The notes under the pieces: model-generated
What the model was told of the DNA's origin: nothing
The model's input: only the letters and a program-made list of their open reading frames with translations
The model's database searches: none
In this document: one piece after another, positions 23,014 to 34,066 of the stretch
How positions within the stretch are numbered: position 1 is the stretch's first letter
Layout: every line of letters begins with the position of its first letter
Source of the DNA: Setomelanomma holmii
Taxonomy: Eukaryota > Ascomycota > Dothideomycetes > Pleosporales > Phaeosphaeriaceae
Direction of reading: 5' to 3'
Assembly: GCA_010015745.1 (NCBI GenBank)
Contig: ML978163.1
Coordinates: 1 to 64,000, forward strand
Length of the DNA: 64,000 nucleotides
Made by a program: the position numbers and the translations under genes

Positions 23014-24321
23014 TCAACCTGACTTTGGATGCTTCAAGAATTGACTTCGATTGCCGATCCATACGCCATGGCTTTGCATGCTCTTCGCGTACTTGACCAC
23101 ATGCTCTTCCCATTCTTGCAGTGCAGTGTATCCTTGGCCTTCGATGACATTCTTGATCGCTTGCGATAGCTTCATAGCATCCATAGCAGCTTGGCTTGTG
23201 CTCATAGCGGTGTGCGGTCGGAAACCCGCGAGAGCATCGCCGATCAAGAGCACTCTGCCGCCTTCGAGAACAGCAGAAGGCGAAATAACATCCGTGATGG
23301 CCTGTATAAAAGGTACATTCGTCTTCTCGACCAATTCCGCGAATTGTGGCGGAAGCACTTCCTTCGCATACTCTTTCTGCCGTAACCAAATCTCATCACG
23401 CAAGCCACCAGCAGGAAGCGTGATATGATGTCTCTTGCCTTTCTTGTCGGTCATGAGGTCGACATGCTCAGGAGAATCTTCCGGGTAGTTGACATACCAG
23501 ACCCAGTTCAACAGTCGCTTTCCAGGCTCAATCGTGCCATGCTTGCCTGGAATTGCATAGGCAAGTATCTGAATATGTTCGGTGTGATAGAAAGGGAACT
23601 TCTCGACGAAAACATCTGTAGCTGCCTGAGACACCTCAGTCTCGGGAACTGTGCCTCGCCACGCGACATAACCCGCGTAAGTCCGCTTGATCTCTGGTAG
23701 ATACATGGCTCGAACGCTTGAGCTGGGTCCATCAGCCGCGATAATGAGATCTGCTTCAGCCGTCGACGTTTCGCCGGAACGATGCTTAACGCTGAGCTGG
23801 ATGGATTCGGACGTTGTTTTCGGCGCCTTGATTTCGGTCACGGTACAGCCGAAGTCGTAAGAGACCGTGCCCTCATTATCTTCTGGCTCAGGGATGTTCG
23901 CATATCCGCTTTCAATGCCATCGTAGTTTGCGCGCAGAAGGTTGTATAGCAAGTCCCAACTCGTCATTCTCTGCTCGCGATCCTCGCGATCGATCACATC
24001 CCCTTTCTTGTCGAGATAGAGACGTTGATAACTCTTAACAGCCAGAGGCGTTTGCGTCCGATCGAAAGTCTTGAAGAACTCTTGAACATCCGAGCCGGCA
24101 ACTACTCCAGCACCCTGATCGTGTAGCAACTGTGTAGGGTTCCGCTCAAAGATGCGGATGTTGAGATCCCTCCGGATACGCTTCAGTGCGACTCCCATGA
24201 AAAGACCGCCAAGCGATCCGCCGACGATAGCAATGTTCTTGGGTTTGGCTTGCGACATTATGGTAGAGCTGGAATGTGACCTGATGGTTCGAAGGAGATG
24301 AGAAGGAAGAAGTGCCATCAC
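23014..24321 (-). CDS. FAD-dependent monooxygenase (group A, salicylate/2,6-dihydroxypyridine hydroxylase-like)
   Basis: Single exon, 435 aa from 24321; a second ATG at 24258 gives a 414-aa form beginning MSQAKPKNIAIVGGSLGGLF, which is where most relatives start. The extra 21 residues are basic and Ser-rich and may be a targeting leader. Visible marks are the Rossmann GxGxxG-like IVGGSLGGLF, ADLIIAADGPSSSVRAMYLP (DG motif) and VLLIGDALAGFRPHTAMSTS (GD motif that contacts FAD ribose). Such enzymes hydroxylate small aromatic or pyridine rings using NAD(P)H and oxygen. The substrate is unknown. It lies between the two J-protein loci and shows no stop or frame damage, unlike them. Confidence 0.9.
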   Translation of the reverse strand: MMALLPSHLLRTIRSHSSSTIMSQAKPKNIAIVGGSLGGLFMGVALKRIRRDLNIRIFERNPTQLLHDQGAGVVAGSDVQEFFKTFDRTQTPLAVKSYQRLYLDKKGDVIDREDREQRMTSWDLLYNLLRANYDGIESGYANIPEPEDNEGTVSYDFGCTVTEIKAPKTTSESIQLSVKHRSGETSTAEADLIIAADGPSSSVRAMYLPEIKRTYAGYVAWRGTVPETEVSQAATDVFVEKFPFYHTEHIQILAYAIPGKHGTIEPGKRLLNWVWYVNYPEDSPEHVDLMTDKKGKRHHITLPAGGLRDEIWLRQKEYAKEVLPPQFAELVEKTNVPFIQAITDVISPSAVLEGGRVLLIGDALAGFRPHTAMSTSQAAMDAMKLSQAIKNVIEGQGYTALQEWEEHVVKYAKSMQSHGVWIGNRSQFLKHPKSG

Positions 24322-24752
24322 ACCACTGCAGGGATGTCACGGTCGTCACTTGTATGCTTCATGGAGCGCGTCCGATCGTGGAAGTGGTGATGACATTATT
24401 AACATGATCTGTGCAGGGGTGCACATAGGATTCTTGAAGACAGCATCGTCAGGTTGTAAGGGTAGGTTATTAAGCATGACGTAGTTATGCGACGACAGCC
24501 AATTGGTCCGAGGTTGAGGCGGTCTGTGCGACGGAGCTTCCTTCCCCAGACTCTGCCCTCGACCTTCACTCCTTGAACACATCATGTCGCTTGTAGTGGA
24601 ACACTCCTTGGTATCATCGAATTTCGTTTGAATTCTTCGTTCCGGCCAGCAATGATCTCCTCATGCCGTCCCTGCTCACGTTCTGTGCGCCCCTTGGCCA
24701 CCACTATCTACCCAGACAATTGAGGCAGAAAGAATGACATCCTGATCTTACA
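24322..24752. other. Intergenic region upstream of the monooxygenase
   Basis: 430 nt with no supported gene. It includes the monooxygenase promoter and, towards 24.7 kb, degraded coding remnants of the J-protein 2 tail (Cys-Lys-Ile-Arg frame past the TAG at 24753). Confidence 0.4.
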
Positions 24753-26149
24753 CTAATCGCAAGCGACCGCACCGCCCGAGGCACACGTGAACGTGTACAG
24801 CTTTGCTGTCTTGTTGCAGAATTCACATACAGCCGCGCCCGTCTTGTTCTCCCAGCCCAACTGAACATACTCGCCTTCAGGAGCAAGCACGAAGCCTACC
24901 AATTGCATTTCGGCAGCGTATCTGCCATGCACTATTTCAGCCCATCTTTCGGCAGCGCTTATTCTTGAAGTCTTTTCGTTGCGCAAGCAATTGGAACAAC
25001 CCGGTTCCCTGTATCGCTTTTGGTTGGATCCTACGCGGGCAGGCTCCTAGGTCTGATTCTAAGTAGCATGATCGCGAGCAGTAATCCAGTCTACGTCGTG
25101 CAGTGGATGGTACTATGTGCGTGCTCGTCACTCGGCTTCCTCTCAGGCTTCATCTTCGACTTGCCATCGAGCTAAGCGCTCTTTGGCCATCTTTGTCTGC
25201 TCGAGACGGGCTCGTTCTGCCACCTTTGCTGATCGAGCTTCTGCCGCATGTTCGCGTAGTTTGCGGAGTCGACATCGAGCCGTCTTCTCTCGTTCAAGTT
25301 CAGCACGCTCGGCGGCCTGACGGGTTCGTTCCTCTGCTTGTCGTTCGCGCTCTCGCCATGCCTGCTCCCTCTGTGCAGCGCGGGCTTGCTTTTCCTCCCG
25401 TCGCTGGACCTCCTCTACTCTCCGCTGATCTTCTTTTTCTTCGTGTTTGGCTTCTTGTGCTTTGCGTCGCAGATCTCGATCTTGTGCAGCCTTATACTCC
25501 CGAAGTTGTCGATCCCGCTCAGCTTCGCGAGCAAGCTCCTCTGCCCATTGGCGCTCTTCTTCACTGAGCCGTTTGAAGTGGACGAGATCAGCGCGATACT
25601 TTCGCCAGGCTATTTTCACAGCATCATAGGAACGGTCGTATGTAGCTCGTGTGGTCGAATCCTTCAAGACCCCAAACGCAGCTCGGACCTAGAATTATCT
25701 GTTAGCTTTTGGTCGACCCCATTAGCCGTGGATTTACATACCTTCCGGAACTCGGTCGCATCGCACACTTCGCCTAGTGCCTTCTAACCTGGGTGGTGCA
25801 GCAATGCTAGCCTGTGAAACGCTTTCTTGATGTCCGCTGACGTTGCGCACTCGGTCACGCCAAGATTGAAGTAATGATCTGGCTCAGTTCGCTCGACCGG
25901 TCTCTTGATGGCGAGCTTGGGTGCGGCGTTTTGAGGGTGGCGCGATCGATTGCGGTCCTCAGAATTCAGCGGACTGGATCGTCGCTTGTTGCCTTGTGGT
26001 GGCGCTCGCTTCTCTTTTGTCTTTGAGTGCGGCTGGGACTTTGGATGCTGTTGCTCCAAGAAGCCACCGAGAGAAACAAGACCGCAGAGCAAGAACGAAG
26101 CAAAGAGTGAGTACAAGAAGAGCACCCAAATTTGAGACAGACTCAACAT
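24753..26149 (-). pseudogene. J-domain protein 2, degenerate paralogue of J-protein 1
   Basis: Exon 1 (25742-26149) starts with a membrane segment (IWVLFLYSLFASFLLCGLVS). It then enters a J domain (DHYFNLGVTECATSADIKKA). The catalytic HPD tripeptide is ruined: FHRLALLHHP is followed by Gly and then TAG (25784-25786), where the paralogue has Asp-Lys. The frame continues to EFRK, a normal GT-AG intron (25689-25741), and VRAAFGVLKDSTTRATYD, then a charged coiled coil ending at a TGA (25143). A separate frame at 24753-24986 has the family's Cys-rich end (CEFCNKTAKLYTFTCASGG, ACD) cut by another TAG. I see no single exon chain that restores the gene. Confidence 0.75.
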
Positions 26150-26475
26150 TGGCGGACGAGAATGTCAATGGGACTTAGGTAGAGACTCGCTGCTATCGTT
26201 TTCAACGAACCGTGGCTTGGTTGCGGTGAATGCGCAATTAGGAGTTGAGATAATATTGCGCGGAGAAACAATGGTAGAAAGCGAGGAATGATCCTAGAGA
26301 AAGGCAATCGCAGGGCCCTTGCGACCACTTTGACGGCGGCACGACTTAGATTTATATTGCCTATTCACTGCGAATAAATAATGCTTAAGTGAAAGTGAAA
26401 AACGGCGACCAGAATAGGAAGCCCATAGCATCAACGCAATGTTCCTCATGGCCCGCAGATCCGAGACCTGGCAGT
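26150..26475. other. Intergenic region
   Basis: About 325 nt between the J-protein 2 start and the stop of the GH5-like gene, AT-richer than its neighbours. No feature seen. Confidence 0.4.
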
Positions 26476-27798
26476 TCAAGAGAGCTTAGGGAATGTCTGA
26501 GCCCCAGCAATACTCAGCGCTTTCGTCGCACCCTGCTTGACTGTATCATACACCGGCTCATTTGTCCAGAACTCAAAGTCTGCTGCGCCGTTGCCGGGCT
26601 TGCTGATTTGCCAAATCATCCACGGTACCTTGAGGCTATTGAAATTATCAATATGCTGACCTGCCACGCTCGCCTTGTTGTTGCCAGTAGCACCGAACTC
26701 CTCAAACAAGACAAGCTTCTTAGCGGCTTGAGCGTGCTGAAGAGCGACTGGTGCTTTGTTCTTGAATTCAGATACTTCGCTGTAGGAGTGGATGTCGACA
26801 AGATCAAGTGTTGAGCAGGCCCAATTCTCAGGTATGTCTGAATTGGGGAATTTGTTTCCACCACCTAGATTGCGGAGTCAGATCAAGTTTCAGTAGAAGA
26901 GGAGCTGTGTGGGTGGAAGATAGCCTACCTGTCGAGATCAGAATGGGACTGCTGCCCATGATGCTCCTCATCTTCTTGCTCCGATCACACCAACTGGGCG
27001 CGGACGCGACGTGGTTGCGCAAGTGTCCTTGTCCTTCGTTCTGGATGTTGAACGAGAAGATATAGTCTGAAAGATCTTTCCACTGTGGTGCACCAGGAAG
27101 CAGCTTGTTTTGGTGCTGTAGGATATGCTTGATACGGTTGTCGAAGTCGTAGATTGGCGATGGATCTTGGTACCACCATGTGACATCATTCTGGGCCGCT
27201 GGCGTCGACGCGCAGTTGATGGCGGGAAGCTTATATTTCGTAACATACGTGTCTGATGAAGTGAAGTATCAGCCGCCGTGGCCAGAACCTGGGGACAGAA
27301 TCTTACATACCATTGCCCCAGCACCCAAGCTGGTAGCGATCGTGCCTTGCGATGATGAGTTTAATGCCTACGCTGATCAATGAAAAGTTGAGAGCACTGC
27401 AATCATTGCAACACACCCCTCGCGTGAGACTCGACCATCAACTGATCGATGGCTTCAAGCTGAGTGTCAACGTACTTGCCTACCTCCTTGGGCTCGATAT
27501 TGGGCATTTCAACGGAGCCAGTGTTTTTGTTGTTTTGGGCCGTATAAGAGATGAAAAGACGCAGAGTCTTGAGCTTAGCATCCTTGATCGCATCTAGAAC
27601 AGCCAAGCGGTCTTGTCTTCATAGAGCGAGCGCGATGATATAACGCAGTAGATGTGATACTCACTGCTTGAATGCATGCAGAAAGTAAGATTTTACGCCT
27701 GCCCAGTTCGTCGAGATCGCCCTTTCTTCGATCGCACGCGCCTCAGAGGAGGCTGCGAGGACTACGAGGGAACCAAGGACGGAGAGAAGGTGCATCAT
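26476..27798 (-). CDS. Secreted glycoside hydrolase, GH5-like (clan A), possibly mannan- or glucan-acting
   Basis: Five exons: 27665-27798, 27417-27616, 27311-27367, 26929-27252 and 26476-26864, with all phases consistent, give 367 aa. The protein opens with a signal peptide (MMHLLSVLGSLVVLAASSEA, cleavage near ARA). Features in order are LKTLRLFISYTAQ, LIIARHDRYQLGCWGN, YIFSFNIQNEGQGH with the acid/base Asn-Glu, VDIHSYSE, and LVLFEEFGATG with the likely nucleophile Glu, then VPWMIWQISKPGNG. This order matches GH5-type TIM-barrel endoglycosidases. The exact substrate is not decidable by eye. The start is the first of two adjacent ATGs. Four introns of 48-64 nt explain why no long ORF is seen. 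Confidence 0.85.
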
Positions 27799-29316
27799 GA
27801 GTTTCTGCAAAACGATGTGATGATGGCAGTTAATAGTCAAATCAGCTGGCTACTCTTATACATCTCCATCTTTGGCTTTGAAGAACTCTGCCTTGCCTTT
27901 CCCGGCATCAACCCCTTCATCTTATGCCGCCAAGATGTGGTGTTGTAGTGAATAGTCTGCTAGGCTATGTCCAAAGCGGATGCTTTGTAGACGGAGTAGT
28001 CCTAGCCGTAACAAGGATAGTCGCAACAGGAACGAAAGATGTAAACCAAGGCCTCACCTTGACGAATGTTGATGAACCGTTACAAATGCGGACGGCACCG
28101 GCTGCAAAGAAATGGCCGTACAATTAGAAGTGACATTCTTTCGATGGGGCTGCAGGAAGGTCGGCCACAGCCGAACTCTGTTTGGTAGTATTGTGTATGA
28201 TCGACGAACAGTGGAAATAGGACAGTCTTAGTGACTGTGGGGTATCGCGCTCACCGACGACACATTCATTACTATTACTGCAAAGAGCGTGGAAGAAGGG
28301 CGTCCTGACATATTGCAGTAAGGTCGTTTTGTCTAGCGCGAGCCTTGCGACAGTAGCAGTCAGCTCGGACGAGCACGGAGCTTCGAGACGATCCATGAAG
28401 TTGCGAAAGACTGCTGCTTTCAACAAACAAGTAGATGACCGATACGAAGAGGTCTAATGACCTGCACAGAATGGATCTGACCCACTCTTCCAAGCTGCAC
28501 AGCCTTCGCTCTGCTGATCTGCTTCGTCTCAGTGAGATGCACGGTGGCGGCTCATCGTCGGTGCCAATGTGGTCCCAGGTACCAAATTACCTGCTTCAGT
28601 TCGGACCGTAATGCTCTTTCACATGAAAATTCGCAAGCTGTTTGATGATTTTGTCGGACGACCACGAGGACTTCATGCTGATGCCGCTTTCATTTGGTAA
28701 ACGTCGTATGTCGCACCAAAAGATCAGAATTGACAAAAGCGAACGACGTCTTGGTGGTGATTGCGGCGCTCCACGTTTTTGACTCCACAGCACGATCAGT
28801 GGTAATGACGAGGCAGTATAAACGCAGAGCAATGCAGTTGCGGCCCGGGCCACAACTGAGAGAAGGTGTCCCTCCGACAGGAGGATGGGCAGGAAGGAGT
28901 TTGAATAGGTTCGCTTATGTAACCACGACGCACATGGATCTGATGGATCTTGCGAGGGCTTGGAAGCGCACGTTTCGCGGCGCCATCTTTCCGACGAAAC
29001 AAGAGCGGCGGAACCACGGAGATTGGCAGGGTGATCACGTTTCATGCGCCAAACAGCCTACAGTCTGCCACCTGCCTATTATCTGGGTTCCGATCTTCAT
29101 CTATGTACAACATTGAAGCGCCGAGATGAGAAATCAACACTGCCACTGCAGCCATGACGAAATGGCTAAGAACCTACGCCCAGTCTCGAACGACGGTAGT
29201 TGCATAAGGCCCGAAATCCGGTGTCTTCACGGTGCTATTCACTTGAGCATATATAGAGATTCCGAACTCATAGTGTACTACATTGGTGACACCGTGGTAG
29301 TCAACAGATTATCAAG
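27799..29316. other. Divergent intergenic region (1.5 kb)
   Basis: It lies between the GH5-like gene (minus) and the GMC oxidase (plus), so it contains both promoters. The only element noted is a TATA-like box near 29249. The short frames on either strand show no recognisable protein. Confidence 0.5.
29247..29256 (+). promoter_or_regulatory. TATA-like box of the GMC oxidoreductase gene
   Basis: The sequence GCATATATAG lies about 65 nt before the start codon at 29317, a usual TATA-to-start distance for a short fungal leader. Confidence 0.5.
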
Positions 29317-31471
29317 ATGCCTTCCCTAGTCGGTCTCAACGTTCGTTCATTACTTGTCGCTCTTTCTACTACCCAAGTCATTGCCCATCCCCTCTTGAAC
29401 GCGCACATTATCACAAGATCTGATGAGCTATTACCTGCGTACGACTATGTCGTTGTTGGAGGAGGTGCATCTGGTCTTACTGTTGCCAATCGATTGACCG
29501 AACAACCAAGTAGGACCTTTGACCTCCCGTCGCATGCGCGAGATCTAACAATTTCGCTCTCTAGAAGTCAAAGTCCTGGTGATCGAGGCCGGCGTTTTGT
29601 GAGTTACAGCGATCCGCGTTGTAATCACTGCGTCAAGGCTAATTTGATCAAAAGTGATCAAGGTGAAGATTACACCACCATACCTGGGCTGGCAGGCGGT
29701 GCAGTAGGAACGAAATATGACTGGAACACCTCGTATGCGGCCGACCCTGCGCTCGGCGGCCGCGTGGTTTCAATTCCGCAAGGCAAAGTTGTCGGCGGTT
29801 CAACGAAGCTGAACCGCATGGTGTTCGATCGCGGCTCCAAGTCCGACTATGATGGGTGGGAGGCCTTAGGCAACAAGGGTTGGAATTTTGCCGGTTTGCT
29901 GCCATACTTCAAGAAGGCATGGCCGTTTTGTCCGAATGATATGATCTGATTACTGACATGTGCAGAACGAGAAATTTACACCACCCACAAAGGAAATCGA
30001 AGCAGAGTATGATATCAAGTACAATCTCCAGTTCCATGGCAACAAAGGATATATGCAGACTACATTTTCACCGTTCTTCTGGCCAACCACAAGTCAGTTT
30101 CTCTTAACTCAAAATCCATCGAACGTCCTTGCTAATTTCACATACAGAAAACCTTGTTCAAGCTACTAAAGCACTCGGCATTCCTGTCAACGAGCAGGAG
30201 ACTGGCAATGCCTTTGGTGGCTACTTTTGCCCACACAACCAAGACCCTGCCAACATAACGCGCTCTTCAGCGAGAGAAGCATACTATGCATCCGCTGCGC
30301 AGCGATCAAACTTCCATTTTCTTAGTGGCAATCAAGTCACGCGGATATTAACTGAGAGCGCCAACGGTACCGTCAAAGTGACTGGTATCGAATTTGCCAG
30401 CTCCGCAAGCTCCTCGCGCCAGACCGTAAAGGTCACGCAAGAAGCCATACTCGCCGCGGGAACACTGCACACGCCACAACTCCTGCAAGTCTCTGGAATC
30501 GGGGATGCTAAGCTGTTGACATCTCTCAACATCACAACTGCTGTTGATCTTCCGGCTGTTGGGCACAACCTGCACGACCACTTATCTGCTGTGGTTGTCA
30601 ATATTCGTGAGTTTTATGGGTAATTTTGCCGTGGAGAAAATCGAAGCTGACAGCATGAACTTTAGTTAATACGACGGTTTTGACCAACACATTGACCACC
30701 AACACTACCTTCGCAGCGGAGGCGTGGCAGCAGTACAACACGCAAAAGAGAGGCCCATTGACATCTCCTACCGGCGACTTCCTTCTGTTTCTGCCTCTGT
30801 CGACTTACTCCAATGCCTCCGCAGCTCTCGCAGCGCAAGCTGCGGCTGGCGATGCGTCAACTTCCCTACCATCCGACACCCCTGCCGAGGTCGCAAAGGG
30901 CTATGCGGCGCAATACGCATCGCTCAACAAGAAACTCGTAGCCAAGGATTCTGCATTCCTCGAAATCATCTGGGCCGACGGCGTCATGGTTCTCGGTCTT
31001 CAACACCCATACTCTCGCGGAAGTGTCAAAGCTGCCTCGTCGACTGTTTTCGATGCACCCGTTGCAGATGTCGGCTTCTTACGCAACCCGATTGATCTCG
31101 CACTCCTACGTGAGGGCATCCGCTTTGCGCGCAAGCTTGCTCAAGCCCCGGGGATCGCTGATCTGAGGCCTTTTGAAGTCGTTCCTGGCTCAAACGTAAC
31201 AGCTGATGCGGACATCGACGCATTCATCCGAGGAAGCGCTACGACTCTATATCATCCGGCCGGAAGTTGCAAGATGGGCGCAAAGTCAGAAGGAGGCGTT
31301 GTGGATGGTGAGCTGAAGGTATATGGGGTCGAGAACTTGCGAGTCGTTGACGCGAGTGTGATCCCCATTCTGCCAGCATCTCATACCATGACGACGGTGT
31401 ATGCGGTTGCTGAGAAGGCGGCGGATATCATCAAGGGATCGAAAGCTTATAAAGGAAAGTGTAAAGCATGA
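29317..31471 (+). CDS. Secreted GMC oxidoreductase (aryl-alcohol/choline dehydrogenase type), with one GC-AG intron
   Basis: Six exons: 29317-29509, 29565-29598, 29655-29916, 29966-30092, 30148-30606 and 30666-31471 give 626 aa. A signal peptide (MPSLVGLNVRSLLVALSTT) is followed by the FAD site YDYVVVGGGASGLTVANRL and, across the first two introns, VLVIEAG. PQGKVVGGSTKLNRM, AILAAGTLHTPQLLQVSGIG and GHNLHDHL are GMC signatures. The C-terminal active-site pair is LYHPAGSCKMG and ILPASHTMTTVYAVAEKAAD (two His). Intron 3 (29917-29965) has a GC donor. The enzyme would oxidise an alcohol outside the cell and supply hydrogen peroxide, or act as a dehydrogenase; the substrate is unknown. Confidence 0.94.
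29917..29965 (+). other. GC-AG intron in the GMC oxidoreductase
   Basis: 49 nt, donor AAG|GCATGG, acceptor GTGCAG. It joins LLPYFKK to NEKFTPPTKE in phase 0. Downstream GT sites give wrong phases or a stop. Confidence 0.8.
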
Positions 31472-31613
31472 ACGCAGATCGAGAAATGGAAGCAGCAAGC
31501 CTGAGAATGGCGACATGCCGTCATTTCGTACGGCTGGTCAACCATCAATGCATTGCATGTCCGCCTTTTCTGCACGACTCATAGTTTGTGATTCTACCTC
31601 GTGACTTGCGAAT

Positions 31614-33159
31614 CTACTCAGATCTATGAAACCAGATGAGTCCACCTTCTATATCCTTCTCGAACCCCACTCCCACTGACACTACTTGACCCTCATCAAT
31701 GCGCACTTCCCCCTTCAGCTTTCTCTTCTCGTCCTCCCACTGGTCATGCAGCTCGACAACGAATTTCTCCTCAGTGAGATGTTCAAATGTAAGCACAAAT
31801 GGAAAACAGCGGTCCGTACAGTCCGCCGCCATCTTTCCCTCCCTCCACTCAATCGCTAGCTCCTTATATCGAGGATCAAAGTATCGCCCCGCAACACTCT
31901 CCAAAGACACACCCAGTGAGTGGTTGTGAGTCATCAGGTTTGATCAACTCGGAATCAACCTCCTTATCCTCTTCTTCGAACCGCTCGTGTTGCCTCCGGA
32001 AGAAAGCCCCCCAATCTACACGATCCGCAGCCGGTACACCCATCACATCATCAATAAGGGTATATACTAGCGTTTCGTTAGCAACCCACGCGAGGTCCGT
32101 GTTTCCGAATATCACAACACCCCAATCGAGTTCGGGAAGGTAGCACATCTCTGCTTTGAAACCCGGCACAGCACCGCCGTGTCCGATGAGCGTGCGTCCA
32201 CGGTAAGACTCTTTGTGCAGGCCAAGTGCATACAATGGGTCGCTATGGAACGGTAGCGCGTACTTTTCGTTCGGGGGATCGATGGAACGGGGTGTGACTA
32301 GTTCTTTTTGAACTGATTCGGAGAGTGGGAGTTTACGCTTCATCAGTGCGCGGACCCACTTCGCGTAGTCACCTGCACTGCTGTATACTGATCCCGCGCC
32401 TTGGCTTTCGGGTTGGTACACAGCTGAGATAGGAATGTCTTCTTTCGTGGTCTTGTCTATGCGGTACCCCGTGGCTTTGCGACTCATTGCGTTGCCTGCT
32501 TCGATGCCGGGCAGGTCGTGGAATGTGTTTGTCATGCCTAGCGGTTCCCATAGCCTCTTGTGAATGAATTCAAGATATGGTTCGCCGGTGATTGTCTTGA
32601 CAAGATATGATGCGACGCTGTACATGATGTTGCTGTAGATGAAACCCGTTCTGAGTGGCTTTTCCCATGGCAAGTCACGAAGGTTGCGGGTCATAGACAT
32701 TGCATTGTCTGGGTTCTTCGCTCGGATGCTGAGGTACGATTCATCATGAGTTGCAATGCCAGTGCGATGGCTTAGAACATCCTCGATTGTGACGTCCTCT
32801 GTGAGCTGTGGATTGGGGAGCACGAAGTCATCGGGTAGGAGCTTTGAGACTGGTGTCGTCCATTGTACCTCGGGGTACTTGTCGTCATCAACAAGGAGGG
32901 CGGCTGCGGCTGCAGTAAAAGTCTTCGAGGTGCTTGCGCAGTCGAAGAGTGATTCTGTGGTGCAATTCTCATCCGGAACTGCTGCTACGTCATATGTCTG
33001 TGATTCCCGATGAGTACCCTTCCCATTTGTTGAATAGAACAGGATTACCTTTGGATCAACCTCGTCGCCACTTATGACCGCAAGTGATAGACCCGGTACG
33101 CTCCACTCTTTCATGGTGTCGAGCACTAGCTGCTCGAATTTGGGTGTAGTGTGCGCCAT
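31614..33159 (-). CDS. Serine beta-lactamase-like (class C / LovD-like) hydrolase
   Basis: The main exon 31960-33159 (400 codons) carries the catalytic set: Ser-x-x-Lys in FDCASTSKTFTAAA, Tyr-x-Asn in GFIYSNIMYSVASYL, and the HGG region in LIGHGGAVPGFKAEM. The frame then changes: a second frame (to stop 31614) gives SVAGRYFDPRYKELAIEW, the beta-rich C-terminal domain that relatives have. A 61-nt intron (31899-31959, GTTGAT..GGAG) joins the two in phase and yields 494 aa, but the donor is weak; a one-base frameshift is the alternative. Fungal members are mostly esterases, amidases or acyltransferases rather than drug-resistance enzymes. No signal peptide is seen, so a cytosolic enzyme is likely. 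Confidence 0.85.
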
Positions 33160-34066
33160 GATCGTACACTAGATATAGTACTCAAAGCTTGAGCCAGAAA
33201 GCTGGAGTGATGCTCACGAAAGCTAGAGTTGATGAAAGGTAGTCCTGAAGATGGAGCGCGCTTTTGTACGTCTTGTACAAAGATACAGCAAGCTTCCAAA
33301 TACGACAGCAACTTTCCCATCTTCACACTTCAAATATGAGAGTCACTCAACTATATGCGTTGCTTTGGTCAGAGCTCCGTTGCATGCGGTGTGCTTTTCG
33401 CAGGAGATGAGTGATTATGACGTTTGCCGGGATCGGTGAGCTTCGTGTAGTATGTAGCTCTTACTCAGGTCCAAACTATGTCTGCAGAGAACCTTGATTG
33501 GGCTATCCATTAGTAAAAGGGCTGAACCCCGCACAACTAGGCTTCAACGTCGTCCGCAACGCCTTTTGCACGGTGTCTCAACGACCCGCAACTAGACTGA
33601 GCAATATGTATGAAGTGACTGAGGAATTGTGATCGTAGGCTTCGAAGTTTTTACGAAGACGGGTGTTAAGGTTTAGCTAGAAGAGATGCTATCTACAAAG
33701 CGCTAAATGTCGAATATGGAAAGTAAAACCAAGTAGGAAAAGCGGAAATGACCCGGTTCCATGCGAGCAAAGAAGACTATGTCTGGAAACTGACTTGCAT
33801 TAAAGGGTCCTTTCTGGCATGAACACTCTGTTACATGACTGTGCACTTCCCTCCCATTCGAGACAAAGCGCAACATGCCGTTATCATGTCCGGGTTCGCA
33901 CGACCTGCGAGGTTCGCGTCTTTGGACAGACCTGGAGATGGAGTCTCGACAGCGCATGACCAAACCGTTTGGTTCGACATTCTCTGATGTATAGTTCGAG
34001 AAGCGAAGCATCGTCCGGCTGCGCTCCTGTCTCCGCTTCTGTGCTTGCCTTTGCCGCGTCCTCATC
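33160..34066. other. Intergenic region
   Basis: 900 nt between the hydrolase start and the stop of the RTA1-like gene. It includes the hydrolase promoter. No supported gene; frames over 33703-34173 are antisense to the RTA1 tail. Confidence 0.5.

Noticed and set aside
22418..23389. A 323-codon minus-strand frame
   Set aside because: Its upstream 375 nt lie over the 3' part of the FAD monooxygenase in another frame. Only the last part, from 22648, encodes the J domain; the rest is chance or leader.
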